Positions 8,069-16,246 of a stretch of DNA of 64,000 nt are shown piece by piece. This DNA is from Pseudorhodobacter ferrugineus DSM 5888 (GTDB lineage Bacteria; Pseudomonadota; Alphaproteobacteria; Rhodobacterales; Rhodobacteraceae). A model generated the notes under the pieces. That model was given only the letters and a program-made list of their open reading frames with translations. It was not told the origin of the DNA and did no database searches. Position numbers and translations under genes: made by a program. The first letter of the stretch is position 1; each line of letters begins with the position of its first letter. The stretch spans positions 62,001 to 126,000 of the forward strand of contig NZ_ATVN01000011.1 in the NCBI RefSeq assembly GCF_000420745.1. Reading direction: 5' to 3'.

Positions 8069-9325
8069 ATGAAAGTTATCGTTATGGGCGCGGGCGTTAT
8101 CGGCGTCACAACCGCTTACTACCTCGCCAAACAAGGCGCCTCCGTCACCGTCCTCGACCGCCAACCAGGCCCCGGCCTGGAAACATCCTACGCCAACGCA
8201 GGCGAACTTTCCTACGGCATGACGTCGCCTTGGGCCGCCCCCGGCATCCCGATGAAAGCGGTCAAATGGATGTTTATGAAACGCCGCCCCCTGTTCATCT
8301 GGCCCCTGATCAGCCCGACCATGTGGAAATGGGGCTATGACATGGTCCGCAATTGCAACGAGGAAAGCTACCGCCTCAACAAAGGCCGCATGGTCCGCAT
8401 TTCTAACTATTCCCGCGATGTGATGCCCGACCTGATCGCGGAAACCGGCATAGAATACGATGGCCGTGAACAAGGCACCCTGCAACTGTTCCGCACCGCC
8501 AAACAGCTCAAGGATTCCAAGGCCGATCAGGACATCCTGTCCGAATACGACAGCCCGTTCGAGGTCCTCGACTCCGCAGGCTGCATCGCCGTGGAACCCG
8601 CCCTGGCCGAGGTCCGCAGCAAATTCGTCGGCGGCCTGCGCCTGACCGCCGACCGCACCGGTGATTGCCGCATCTTCACCACCGCGTTGGCCGAAAAATG
8701 CACTGAAATGGGCGTCGAATTCCAATACGGCACCAATATCCGAGCCATCGCGGTCGAAAACGGCCGCATCGCAGGCGTTGACACCGAAATCGCAGGCCGC
8801 CAAACCGCCGATGCCTATGTCTGCGCGCTTGGCAGCTATGCCGCAGGCCTTTTGAAACACACGGGCATCAAACTGCCGGTCTATCCGGTCAAGGGCTATT
8901 CGGTCACCCTGCCCGTCACCGATGATGCCTACGCCCCGCAATCCACCATCATGGATGAAACCCACAAAGTCGCGATCACACGTCTGGGCGACCGTATCCG
9001 CGTTGCAGGCACGGCTGAAATCGCAGGATATTCCAACCGCTTGGGCCCCCACGCCACCAACACCGTGCGGCACGTCATCAGCGACCTGTTCCCGCGCGGC
9101 GGTGATTTGTCTAAGGCCGAAGGCTGGACCGGCCTGCGCCCCATGACCCCCGATGGCACCCCCGTTCTGGGCGCATCGCGCTATGACAACCTGTTCCTCA
9201 ACACCGGCCACGGCACGCTGGGTTGGACGATGGCCTGCGGTTCAGGCCGCGCGGTGGCCGATGTCGTGCTTGGCAAAACACCCGAGATTTCCTTTGATGG
9301 GTTGACGGCAGAGAGGTATGCGTGA
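8069..9325 (+). CDS. dadA: D-amino-acid dehydrogenase small subunit (DadA)
   Basis: A 418-residue FAD enzyme that oxidises D-amino acids (classically D-alanine in alanine catabolism) and feeds electrons into the quinone pool. The N-terminus MKVIVMGAGVIGVTTAYYLA is a Rossmann FAD site, with VLDRQPGPGLETSYANAGELSYG giving the DadA-specific SxANAG motif. The C-terminal GWTGLRPMTPDGTPVLG and TGHGTLGWTMACGSG complete the DAO fold. Start ATG at 8069 has AAAGGG 8 bases upstream; the frame is open further 5' but that part is not conserved-looking. No alr gene is adjacent. Confidence 0.93.
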   Translation: MKVIVMGAGVIGVTTAYYLAKQGASVTVLDRQPGPGLETSYANAGELSYGMTSPWAAPGIPMKAVKWMFMKRRPLFIWPLISPTMWKWGYDMVRNCNEESYRLNKGRMVRISNYSRDVMPDLIAETGIEYDGREQGTLQLFRTAKQLKDSKADQDILSEYDSPFEVLDSAGCIAVEPALAEVRSKFVGGLRLTADRTGDCRIFTTALAEKCTEMGVEFQYGTNIRAIAVENGRIAGVDTEIAGRQTADAYVCALGSYAAGLLKHTGIKLPVYPVKGYSVTLPVTDDAYAPQSTIMDETHKVAITRLGDRIRVAGTAEIAGYSNRLGPHATNTVRHVISDLFPRGGDLSKAEGWTGLRPMTPDGTPVLGASRYDNLFLNTGHGTLGWTMACGSGRAVADVVLGKTPEISFDGLTAERYA

Positions 9326-9429
9326 GGGGGTAATTACCAACGCCTACTTCGATTGCGGGCTCAATAAGGCATGTAAAAACCCAACAAGGTTCATTTTCAA
9401 GTAACAAGCGTAAGGGGTATCTGTTCCAA

Positions 9430-10137
9430 ATGTCTAATGCAGTATTTACCGCGTCTAACGCAGAGATCGAAAACCTAATTCTTGAGAAGAAGCTGATCGC
9501 TTTGCTTCCTACTGATTGGGACAGCGAGCTCAAAATTCGCCAAGGCCGAGTGACCTCGGCGACACAACGCAACAATAAACTAAGAACGCGCAGGTTTTGG
9601 CTAACCTTCCTTGGGATGCTGCCCATTTGCCTGTTCGCTCTTGATGTGTGGCCCGCCTTTGGCATTACCTTTCTCAGTGGTACCTTCTCGTTAATCCTCT
9701 CTTTGTGTATCGCTTGGTTGGCTATGGAGGTTGAGGAAGTTGAAGCAACTGATGATGGTTATGTCGAACTCGAAAAACGAATTGTCGCCGCATTGGAACG
9801 CTTGAACCACGATGACAAGATCATGGAGCGTGCCTTGGCAGACAGTTTTATCAAGCAAAGTTGGATCAATAATTTCAATGCACGACGACGGATTGAAACA
9901 GACATAGAGTCCGCTAGACGCGCCATTGGCAATTACACTTACTTAGAAGCCAGCAACAAAAGTGCAGGGAAACCCGCAAGCGCTTTTGCAGCAAGAGATT
10001 TGGCAGATGCCCAAGCAATGCTAAGCGTTGCACTTGCAGAACTGACCGCCTCAGGTGCTTGGACCTATCCAGATATGGCGAAATGTCGCACGAATTATCA
10101 AATTGAAAGAGACGGCTACATGGGCACAAGGCAGTAG
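9430..10137 (+). CDS. hypothetical membrane protein with coiled-coil-like tails
   Basis: 235 residues. The N-terminal 50 are soluble and rich in Lys/Glu; two adjacent hydrophobic segments follow (FWLTFLGMLPICLFALDVW about 56-74, and FGITFLSGTFSLILSLCIAWL about 77-97) with a very short turn, so both tails should be cytoplasmic. The C-terminal part is helical and acidic/basic (VEEVEATDDGYVELEKRIV onward). Base composition is clearly AT-richer than dadA, suggesting acquisition. I recognise no family. The Shine-Dalgarno is weak (AAGGGGTA about 12 bases upstream). Confidence 0.65.
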   Translation: MSNAVFTASNAEIENLILEKKLIALLPTDWDSELKIRQGRVTSATQRNNKLRTRRFWLTFLGMLPICLFALDVWPAFGITFLSGTFSLILSLCIAWLAMEVEEVEATDDGYVELEKRIVAALERLNHDDKIMERALADSFIKQSWINNFNARRRIETDIESARRAIGNYTYLEASNKSAGKPASAFAARDLADAQAMLSVALAELTASGAWTYPDMAKCRTNYQIERDGYMGTRQ

Positions 10138-10210
10138 TCCCTCCGTCATAATTACTCAGAGCGGCGTTTCGCACCTCCACCTATCGCCACTCACACCAAA
10201 AGGCCCTCAA

Positions 10211-10585
10211 ATGACCCAATTCGCCGGCAGCTGCCTGTGCGGCGATACCCGCTTCACCACCTCTGGCCTGCCTAACCGCGCCGGCATCTGCCACTGCCTC
10301 GATTCCCGCTAACACGACAGCGCCTTGTTCCACGCCTCCGCAATCTTCCCGTAAACCGCCGTCACCATCACCGGCAACACCACAAATTACAACGGCCGCC
10401 ATTTCTGCCCCCGCTGCGGCTCGTCGGTCTTTGGCCTGACGCGGGACGCGGTGGAACTGAACCTCGGCTCGCTCGACGCCCCCAACCAGCTCGGCCCCAC
10501 CTATGAACTCTAGACCATACGCCGCGAAACATGGTTGCCCCTGTTCCCCCTGATGAAACGCTTTGGCCGCGATAGGGACCTCTGA
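10211..10585 (+). pseudogene. GFA-family (glutathione-dependent formaldehyde-activating-like) pseudogene
   Basis: One uninterrupted reading frame of 124 codons encodes a recognisable GFA/Mss4-fold zinc protein, MTQFAGSCLCGDTRF ... GICHCLDS ... HDSALFHASAIFP ... GRHFCPRCGSSVFG ... VELNLGSLDAPNQLGPTYEL ... TIRRETWLPLFP, but it carries three in-frame stops: TAA at 10310, TAA at 10352 and TAG at 10511. The zinc ligand pairs CLC, CHC and CPRC are still present, while the second CHCxxCR cysteine is Ser. The TAG stands where relatives have Trp (LWTIRRE). No frameshift is present, so decay seems recent and by point mutation. Functional GFA-like proteins are about 120-140 residues. Confidence 0.85.
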
Positions 10586-10699
10586 TCCCCCGCCCCACCC
10601 CTTTCATCTTTGCAAAAAATACGCACCTCGCAACGCCCCGACTCTTGCCCATCCTATCTTGGCAAGACCACCTGATCTCCCACCTCCCCCAAGCCGTAG

Positions 10700-10718
10700 G
10701 GTGGGGCTTCACCCCACC
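10700..10718. repeat. TTCA-loop hairpin
   Basis: GGTGGGG-CTTCA-CCCCACC, a 7-bp perfect stem, in the gap between the GFA pseudogene and the 2OG oxygenase. The wider form GTAGGGTGGGGCTTCACCCC is a widespread intergenic style in Rhodobacterales. Confidence 0.6.
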
Positions 10719-10857
10719 ACTCACCCACCACTCCCCTCGCGCCCGTGGGCTGCCCTCGAACACAGCACCCGAAAACGCCATCACCACGTCGCATTTCTCC
10801 CAGACTCCCCCGCCGCCTCGGCTAAACTTTTCCAAAGGGCAAAGCTCGGAGCGCGCG

Positions 10858-11697
10858 ATGTTCAACCCCACCTATTTGATCGACCTAAGCCGCTATCCGA
10901 TCACCCAACCCGGCCCCGCGCTCGATGCACTGCTGACCCGCGTTCAGGCCGATCTTGGCGCCCATGGCTGCGCCGTCCTCAAGGGTTTCGTGCCACCCAG
11001 CGGCATCGCAACACTTGCAACACAGGCCGATAGCGTTGCCGACAAAGGCTTTCGCTCGTTCAACCGCACCAACCCCTATTTCACCAAGGATGATCCTAGC
11101 CTGCCCGCGACTGACCCGCGGCGCCGCTTCTTTGATCGCTCTAACAGCTTCATCCCCGCCGATAACTTCCCGTCAGGCAGCCCCCTGCGCAGCCTGTATG
11201 AATTCGCCCCACTGACCGCCTTTATCAAAGACTGTCTGCAAGAGCCGAACTTCTACCCCTACGCCGACCCATTGGCCGATGTGATTGTGAACATGGCCGA
11301 GGAAGGCAACGGTTTTCCGTGGCATTTCGACACCAACAACTTCACCGTAACCATCGCAATCCAGAACGCAGAAAGCGGCGGCGCGTTTGAATATGCCCCC
11401 AATATCCGCGCGGGTGCTGAAAATTTCGAGGCCGTGGAACAGGTGCTGGATGGCACATCAGACCGCGTCCGCACTCTTGTGCTGGAACCCGGCGATCTGC
11501 AAATTTTCCGAGGCCGTTATTCCTTGCACCGCGTCGCACCCCTTGCAGGCAAAACCCCGCGCTTTGTCGGTATCTTTTCCTATGTCGAACAACCCGACAT
11601 GGTCGCAACGCCGGAACGCTGCAAGCAGCTCTACGGCCGCGCCTTGCCGGTGCATTACGAGCGGGCGGGCCAGCGGGCTGACAGCTTTCTGGACTAA
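10858..11697 (+). CDS. 2-oxoglutarate/Fe(II) oxygenase, BesD/HalD-like family
   Basis: 279 residues with a clear facial triad in a jelly-roll oxygenase: WHFDTNNFTVTIAIQ gives His156 and Asp158, YSLHRVAPL gives the distal His224, and TPRFVGIFSY gives the 2-oxoglutarate-binding Arg235. The overall sequence (VNMAEEGNGFPWHFDTN, GAFEYAPNIR, GDLQIFRGRYSLHRV) resembles proteins annotated as HalD/BesD-like amino-acid halogenases. True halogenases of this group have Gly or Ala in place of the Asp so that chloride can bind iron; here the Asp is kept, so hydroxylation or desaturation is the better prediction. The start is set by CGGAG 6 bases upstream. A single-gene unit. Confidence 0.82.
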   Translation: MFNPTYLIDLSRYPITQPGPALDALLTRVQADLGAHGCAVLKGFVPPSGIATLATQADSVADKGFRSFNRTNPYFTKDDPSLPATDPRRRFFDRSNSFIPADNFPSGSPLRSLYEFAPLTAFIKDCLQEPNFYPYADPLADVIVNMAEEGNGFPWHFDTNNFTVTIAIQNAESGGAFEYAPNIRAGAENFEAVEQVLDGTSDRVRTLVLEPGDLQIFRGRYSLHRVAPLAGKTPRFVGIFSYVEQPDMVATPERCKQLYGRALPVHYERAGQRADSFLD

Positions 11698-11771
11698 CCG
11701 GATTTGGGGGGGGCTACCTGCCCTGCGCCACGCCATCGGCAGGATGGACCACAGGGTTTTACCATTGGCAG

Positions 11772-11789
11772 GGTGCGCTTCAGCGCACC
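11772..11789. repeat. TTCA-loop hairpin
   Basis: GGTGCGC-TTCA-GCGCACC, a 7-bp perfect stem with the same loop as the hairpins at 780 and 10700; it lies between the convergent oxygenase and SUKH genes and might act in 3'-end formation, although no T run follows. Confidence 0.6.
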
Positions 11790-11827
11790 AAACCATCCCC
11801 GCCCAAAACGATACGATCAACGGGTTT

Positions 11828-12217
11828 TCAACGCGCCAAATCGGCAAAATCTTTTGCGACCTTGCATGTCGCGCCCGTTTCATGGCGCCAACAATGCACC
11901 GCAGCATCGCAAACCTTATCCCCGGTCAAAAAGACAAGCGCATCACCCGTCCCGTTTTCGGCAAGGCAAATCGCGCCCTCGGACCATCCGGCCCATTTTG
12001 TCTTTTCATTGGTTTCTCGCACAATATCATTGCACGTTCGCGCCAACCGCTTGCGATCAGATTTGTCCAGAATGGGGATAAGCTGCCATCGGTCGCCCGC
12101 CACTTTGACCTCGCCACCATTTTTCTGGATCATTGCGGCTCTGTAAGTGGGGGGCAGGCTGACACCCAGCTTTTCCTCTGCCTCAACAAGATATTTTTCA
12201 TCTAAATCAAAGGACAT
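11828..12217 (-). CDS. SMI1/KNR4 (SUKH) family protein
   Basis: 129 residues with the SUKH core: AEEKLGVSLPPTYRAAMIQKNGG near the N-terminus, then WQLIPILDKSD, and AICLAENGTGDALVFLTGD. SUKH proteins are typical immunity proteins of polymorphic toxin systems but also occur singly. No toxin, Rhs or effector gene is adjacent in this window. The start at 12217 has AGGAG 9 bases upstream; an open extension of 20 codons is not used. The body is less GC-rich than its neighbours, which fits acquisition. It sits directly downstream of the second repeat copy (12333-12419). Confidence 0.75.
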   Translation of the reverse strand: MSFDLDEKYLVEAEEKLGVSLPPTYRAAMIQKNGGEVKVAGDRWQLIPILDKSDRKRLARTCNDIVRETNEKTKWAGWSEGAICLAENGTGDALVFLTGDKVCDAAVHCWRHETGATCKVAKDFADLAR

Positions 12218-12304
12218 GAAACCACTCCTAAAGGTCGGATACATCTCGAGTTTGACATTGCCAAAAACAACAGTCAATCACACATCAGCCGACCAGCCAG
12301 CCCT

Positions 12305-12317
12305 AGGGTGCCACCCT
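12305..12317. repeat. short hairpin next to repeat copy 2
   Basis: AGGGT-GCC-ACCCT. It takes the same place relative to the 12333-12419 repeat as the 780-797 hairpin does to the 826-911 repeat, which supports treating hairpin plus repeat as one module. Confidence 0.45.
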
Positions 12318-12332
12318 GACACCCGCCAAAAA

Positions 12333-12419
12333 CCCTGCGCGTCCACATTAAAATTCAGTTAACAAAAAATATGTTATTGTTTAAAATCAGCAACTTGAAA
12401 AAATGTCCGCGCGCGAACA
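12333..12419. repeat. intergenic repeat copy 2 with TGTCCGCGCGCGAACA palindrome
   Basis: The 87-bp partner of 826-911. Shared blocks are CCCTGCGCGTCC, CATTAAAATT, GTTAACAAAAA, TAAAATCA and AAAAATGTCCGCGCGCGAAC. The palindrome is at 12404-12419 and ends 21 bp beyond the priA stop, almost the same spacing as in the ruvB copy. Both copies separate the end of a minus-strand DNA-repair or replication gene from a minus-strand accessory gene. Confidence 0.7.
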
Positions 12420-12440
12420 TCTTTTCGTTCATGGCTGCGG

Positions 12441-14648
12441 TCACAGAAAACTCTGCGGATCGATGTCTACCGCCAACCGCACGTTATTTGGCAATCTCAC
12501 CTGCGAAATCCACTCCGAAATCGCCGCCTGAATAGGGGCGTTTTTATCAGCCTTCACCAGCAGCCGCACCCGATGCCTGCCCCTCACGCGGGCAATCGGG
12601 GCAGGAGCTGGCCCGAAAACCTGCGCCCCGATTTTCCGCAAAGGCCCGTCTCTGCGCGCCAATTCCGCGCCTAGATCAAACACTGGCCCCACCTCTGGTC
12701 CTGATAAAATTATCCCTGCCATTCGCCCATAAGGCGGCACCCCGGCCTGCCTGCGTTCGCCCGCCTCGGCCTCCCAGAACGCCTCTTCATCCCCGCCCAA
12801 AATCGCGCGGATAACGGGGTGTTCGGGCTGAAAGGTTTGCATCATCGCGACACCCGGCTTTTCAGCCCGCCCCGCCCGCCCCGCCACTTGCCGCATCAAT
12901 TGAAAGGTCCGCTCTGCCGCCCGCAAATCCGACCCCGACAGCCCAAGATCGGCATCAATCACGCCCACCAAAGTCAGCAAGGGAAAGTTATGCCCCTTTG
13001 CCACGATCTGCGTGCCGATAATAATATCCGCCGCCCCCGCCGCAATTGCCTCGATCTGCTCTTTCAACGCCCGCGCCGATCCGAACAGATCCGACGACAA
13101 AACCGCCACGCGGGCCTGCGGAAACAGCGCCACGACCTCTTCGGCCAGCCGTTCCACCCCCGGCCCCACCGGCGCCATTTTTCCCGCCACCCCGCAAGAC
13201 GGGCAAACCTCCGGCATCGGTTTCGTGGCCCCACATTGATGGCACATCAGCCGGTTCAAAAACCGATGCTCCACCATTCGGGCATCACAATCATCGCACC
13301 CCACCTGCTCTCCACATGCGCGGCACAGGGTCACGGGGGCATACCCTCGGCGGTTTAAAAAGATCAGGGACTGCTCGCCCGCCTTGACCCGCGCCGTCAC
13401 CTCGGTTTCCAGCGTCGGTGAAATCCAGCGGCCCTGCGGCAGCTTTTCGGCGCGCATATCAATCGCCCGCATATCCGGCATCTCTGCCGCACCAAATCGC
13501 GCGCCCAAATCCAGCCGCCCGTATTTCCCTGTCTTGGCATTGACCCAACTTTCCAGCGATGGCGTGGCCGAGGCCAGAACAACCGCCGACCCACAAATCG
13601 CCGCCCGCAGCACGGCCATATCGCGGGCGTTATAGATCACGCCTTCCTCTTGCTTGTAGGAACTGTCGTGTTCCTCATCGACCACGATCAGCCCTAAATC
13701 CTGAAACGGCAAGAACAGCGCCGACCGCGCCCCTGCCACAAATTGCGCGCCGCCATTCGCCGCCATCCGCCACAAGCGGCGCCGTTCGGTCATCGTGACA
13801 CCAGAATGCCATTCGGCAGGCCGCGCGCCAAAACGGGTTTCCACGCGGTTTATAAATTCAGATGTCAGGGCAATCTCCGGCAGCAAAACCAACGCCTGCC
13901 GCCCGGCCCGCAGGCACTCGGCCACGGCTTCCAAATACACCTCAGTCTTTCCCGATCCGGTCACGCCCTTCAGCAAGGTCGCCGAAAACCCGCCCAAGGC
14001 CACCGATGCCACCAGCGCATCACCCGCCGCAATCTGGTCGCCCGCAAGCCGCACGACCATCGCATCAGGGTCAAGGCGCGGATAGGGCAGATCGCGCGGC
14101 GCGTCTTCCTCTAGTACCACGCCCGATTTGACCAAGCCTTTGATAACCGAAGCCGTCACCCCTGCCTGTTCGGCCAGTTCCGACAGGGTAAAGGACAGCC
14201 CGCCGTAATCACGCAGCACCTCCAGAACCTTGGCGCGGGCATCGGTGGCGCGGGCGGGTTCACCCGATCCCAGCCGATACACACGACGAGTGGATGGCGG
14301 GCTGTCAAGCCCCGGCGCGCGGGTGGCAAGGCGCAGCATCGCCTGCAAGGGCGTCAACGTATAATCAGCGGCGCGGGCCAAAAAGGACTGCATCTCATCC
14401 CGCATGGGCGGCACATCCAGCACACGGTAAGCGGCACGCAGCTTGGCCGAGTCAATCCCGCCAACACCCGCCCCCCAAACCACACCCAAAATCTTGCGCG
14501 GACCCAAAGGCAGTTCCAGAAAATCGCCCATCGCGCAGCCACCTTCGGGGGCGCTGTAATCCAGCAACGGCCCAAGGCTACGGCCAAAGCTTTCGGTGAC
14601 GGCCACGCCGATCACCTCTCCTGCCTGCCAGAATGTTTGCGCTACCAT
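12441..14648 (-). CDS. priA: primosomal protein N' / replication-restart helicase PriA
   Basis: PriA restarts stalled forks by binding D-loops and loading the replisome. 735 residues from the ATG at 14648, MVAQTFWQAGEVIGVAVTES, which starts the 3'-DNA-binding domain (PEGGCAMGDFLELPLGPR). Helicase motifs follow: GVTGSGKTEVY (Walker A), VVDEEHDSSYKQEEG (DEEH), ASATPSLES, and QVAGRAGRAEKPG (motif VI). The zinc-binding insertion is complete: CRACGEQVGCDDCDARMV, MCHQCGATKPMPEVCPSCG. The open frame extends far upstream through the antisense of the transaldolase gene, but that part is not PriA. Divergent from tal with an 84-bp shared promoter region. Confidence 0.95.
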   Translation of the reverse strand: MVAQTFWQAGEVIGVAVTESFGRSLGPLLDYSAPEGGCAMGDFLELPLGPRKILGVVWGAGVGGIDSAKLRAAYRVLDVPPMRDEMQSFLARAADYTLTPLQAMLRLATRAPGLDSPPSTRRVYRLGSGEPARATDARAKVLEVLRDYGGLSFTLSELAEQAGVTASVIKGLVKSGVVLEEDAPRDLPYPRLDPDAMVVRLAGDQIAAGDALVASVALGGFSATLLKGVTGSGKTEVYLEAVAECLRAGRQALVLLPEIALTSEFINRVETRFGARPAEWHSGVTMTERRRLWRMAANGGAQFVAGARSALFLPFQDLGLIVVDEEHDSSYKQEEGVIYNARDMAVLRAAICGSAVVLASATPSLESWVNAKTGKYGRLDLGARFGAAEMPDMRAIDMRAEKLPQGRWISPTLETEVTARVKAGEQSLIFLNRRGYAPVTLCRACGEQVGCDDCDARMVEHRFLNRLMCHQCGATKPMPEVCPSCGVAGKMAPVGPGVERLAEEVVALFPQARVAVLSSDLFGSARALKEQIEAIAAGAADIIIGTQIVAKGHNFPLLTLVGVIDADLGLSGSDLRAAERTFQLMRQVAGRAGRAEKPGVAMMQTFQPEHPVIRAILGGDEEAFWEAEAGERRQAGVPPYGRMAGIILSGPEVGPVFDLGAELARRDGPLRKIGAQVFGPAPAPIARVRGRHRVRLLVKADKNAPIQAAISEWISQVRLPNNVRLAVDIDPQSFL

Positions 14649-14732
14649 AAACTTGCCCGCTCTCTTTCCCTTGGCCTGCATATGCGGTAATACACCCCAA
14701 ACACCCGCAACAACACCCAAAGGACGCGCGCC

Positions 14733-15386
14733 ATGAAATTCTTTGTTGATACCGCCGATGTCGCTGACATCCGTGAACTGAACGATCTGGGCATGGTAGA
14801 TGGGGTGACAACCAACCCCTCGCTGATCCTGAAATCCGGCCGCGACATTTTGGAAGTAACCAAGGAAATCTGCGATATCGTGTCTGGCCCCGTGTCGGCC
14901 GAAGTGGTCGCGTTGAAGGCGGATGAGATGATCGCCGAAGGCCGCAAGCTGGCCAAGATTGCCCCAAATATTGCGGTCAAGGTGCCGCTGACTTGGGACG
15001 GTTTGAAAACCTGTAAGGTACTTTCGGGCGAAGGCCATATGGTCAACGTGACCTTGTGTTTTTCCGCAAACCAAGCGCTTTTGGCGGCCAAGGCGGGAGC
15101 CACGTTTATCAGCCCCTTCATCGGGCGTTTGGACGATATCAACCTGGATGGGTTGGACCTGATTGCCGACATTCGCACGATCTATGATAACTACGGCTTT
15201 GAAACCCAAATCCTTGCAGCCTCTATCCGCACCGCCAACCATGTGGCACAATGCGCGATGATCGGGGCCGATGTGATGACCGCGCCGCCAAGCGTTATCA
15301 AAGGCTTGGCCAGCCATGTGCTGACTGACAAGGGCCTTGACCAGTTCATGAAAGACTGGGCGAAAACAGGTCAGAAAATCCTGTAA
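14733..15386 (+). CDS. tal: transaldolase / fructose-6-phosphate aldolase (small TalC-type)
   Basis: 217 residues, the short transaldolase class. [20 protein letters not shown] begins the TIM barrel; Schiff-base Lys83 is in [23 protein letters not shown] and [26 protein letters not shown] are family blocks. It transfers dihydroxyacetone units in the non-oxidative pentose phosphate pathway; the F6P-aldolase activity cannot be decided from sequence. RBS AAAGGA is 8 bases before the ATG. A terminator follows at 15407. Confidence 0.93.
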   Translation: MKFFVDTADVADIRELNDLGMVDGVTTNPSLILKSGRDILEVTKEICDIVSGPVSAEVVALKADEMIAEGRKLAKIAPNIAVKVPLTWDGLKTCKVLSGEGHMVNVTLCFSANQALLAAKAGATFISPFIGRLDDINLDGLDLIADIRTIYDNYGFETQILAASIRTANHVAQCAMIGADVMTAPPSVIKGLASHVLTDKGLDQFMKDWAKTGQKIL

Positions 15387-15406
15387 GCTGCGCGATTTCG
15401 GATTGG

Positions 15407-15438
15407 GGGCCGAGGGTGTGATGCCCTTGGCCCTTTTT
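15407..15438 (+). terminator. rho-independent terminator after tal
   Basis: GGGCCGAGGG / CCCTTGGCCC stem with one mismatch, 7-base loop and a T5 tail, 20 bp after the tal stop. Confidence 0.85.
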
Positions 15439-15553
15439 CATGGGCATGGCACAATTGCCCCAATCCCTTAGCCAAATGCCCGTTTGCCCCAGAAAACTGA
15501 GGAAATGGCGGGCAGGCCCTGCTATAAGCCTGCAAAACACGTAGGGCAGTAAG

Positions 15554-16246
15554 ATGATTGAACAGGACTTGCGCGACCGCCTGATTGCGGCGCCAGAAAG
15601 TATTCTCGAGGACCAAGACGTCATGCGCGCGCTGATTGCTGCGAATGAACGGGCGATGGGGTCAAACATCGTCGATCTGCGCGGCATCGCGATGGAGCGG
15701 TTGGAAACGCGGCTGGACCGGCTGGAAGACACGCACAGGTCGGTGATTGCCGCGGCTTATGAGAATTTGGCCGGCACCAATCAGGTGCATCGCGCGATTT
15801 TGCAAATGCTGGACCCGCTGACATTTGAGGAGTTTTTACAAAGCCTTGGCACAGAGGTGATGCAAACCCTGCGCGTGGATTGCGTGCGCTTGGTGCTGGA
15901 ATCGGTGCAAAATGCCGATGATCCGGCGCTGCGGAAATTGGGCGAGGTGCTGTATGTGGCCGAACCCGGCTTTGTGGCCGAGTACATCGCGGGCGGGCGC
16001 AATGTGTCGCTGCGCCCCGCAACCTTGCGCCAAGTCGTGCCTGCGTCGGACGCGCTTTACGGTGAACGCGCGGGGTGGATACGGTCCGAGGCGCTGATGC
16101 GGCTGGACTTTGGCAAAGGGCGTTTGCCGGGGATGTTGGTGATGGGCGCCGAAGACCCGCATCAGTTTAAACCCACCCAAGGTACGGATTTACTTGCGTT
16201 TTTCGCAGGCGTGTTTGAGCGGACGATGCGCCGCTGGCTGTCATGA
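15554..16246 (+). CDS. DUF484 family protein
   Basis: 230 residues. The N-terminal helical part contains LIAAPESILEDQDVMRALIAANER and a coiled region MERLETRLDRLEDTHRSVIAAAYENL; the C-terminal half is a GAF-like fold (CVRLVLESVQNADDPAL, GMLVMGAEDPHQFKPTQGTDLLAFFAGVFER). DUF484 genes commonly precede xerC, as here, with a 4-base ATGA overlap. The molecular role is not established. It probably opens the xerC operon, with its own promoter after the tal terminator. Confidence 0.88.
   Translation: MIEQDLRDRLIAAPESILEDQDVMRALIAANERAMGSNIVDLRGIAMERLETRLDRLEDTHRSVIAAAYENLAGTNQVHRAILQMLDPLTFEEFLQSLGTEVMQTLRVDCVRLVLESVQNADDPALRKLGEVLYVAEPGFVAEYIAGGRNVSLRPATLRQVVPASDALYGERAGWIRSEALMRLDFGKGRLPGMLVMGAEDPHQFKPTQGTDLLAFFAGVFERTMRRWLS

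Noticed and set aside
7439-9211. A 590-codon open frame on the minus strand
   Set aside because: It is antisense to the YeeE/YedE and dadA genes, with Ala/Gly/Asp-rich composition and no domain; long mirror frames are common in GC-rich DNA.
10858-11697. Calling the oxygenase a halogenase
   Set aside because: The HxD triad is intact, which would block chloride coordination as known for Fe/2OG halogenases.
12197-12210. FNR-like sequence TTCATCTAAATCAA
   Set aside because: It lies within the first codons of the SUKH gene, where the sequence is explained by coding for FDLDE; it has one mismatch to consensus and is not upstream of another gene.
14649-15317. N-terminal extension of priA through the tal region
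   Set aside because: The extra 223 codons are antisense to tal and unlike PriA; the PriA fold begins at 14648.
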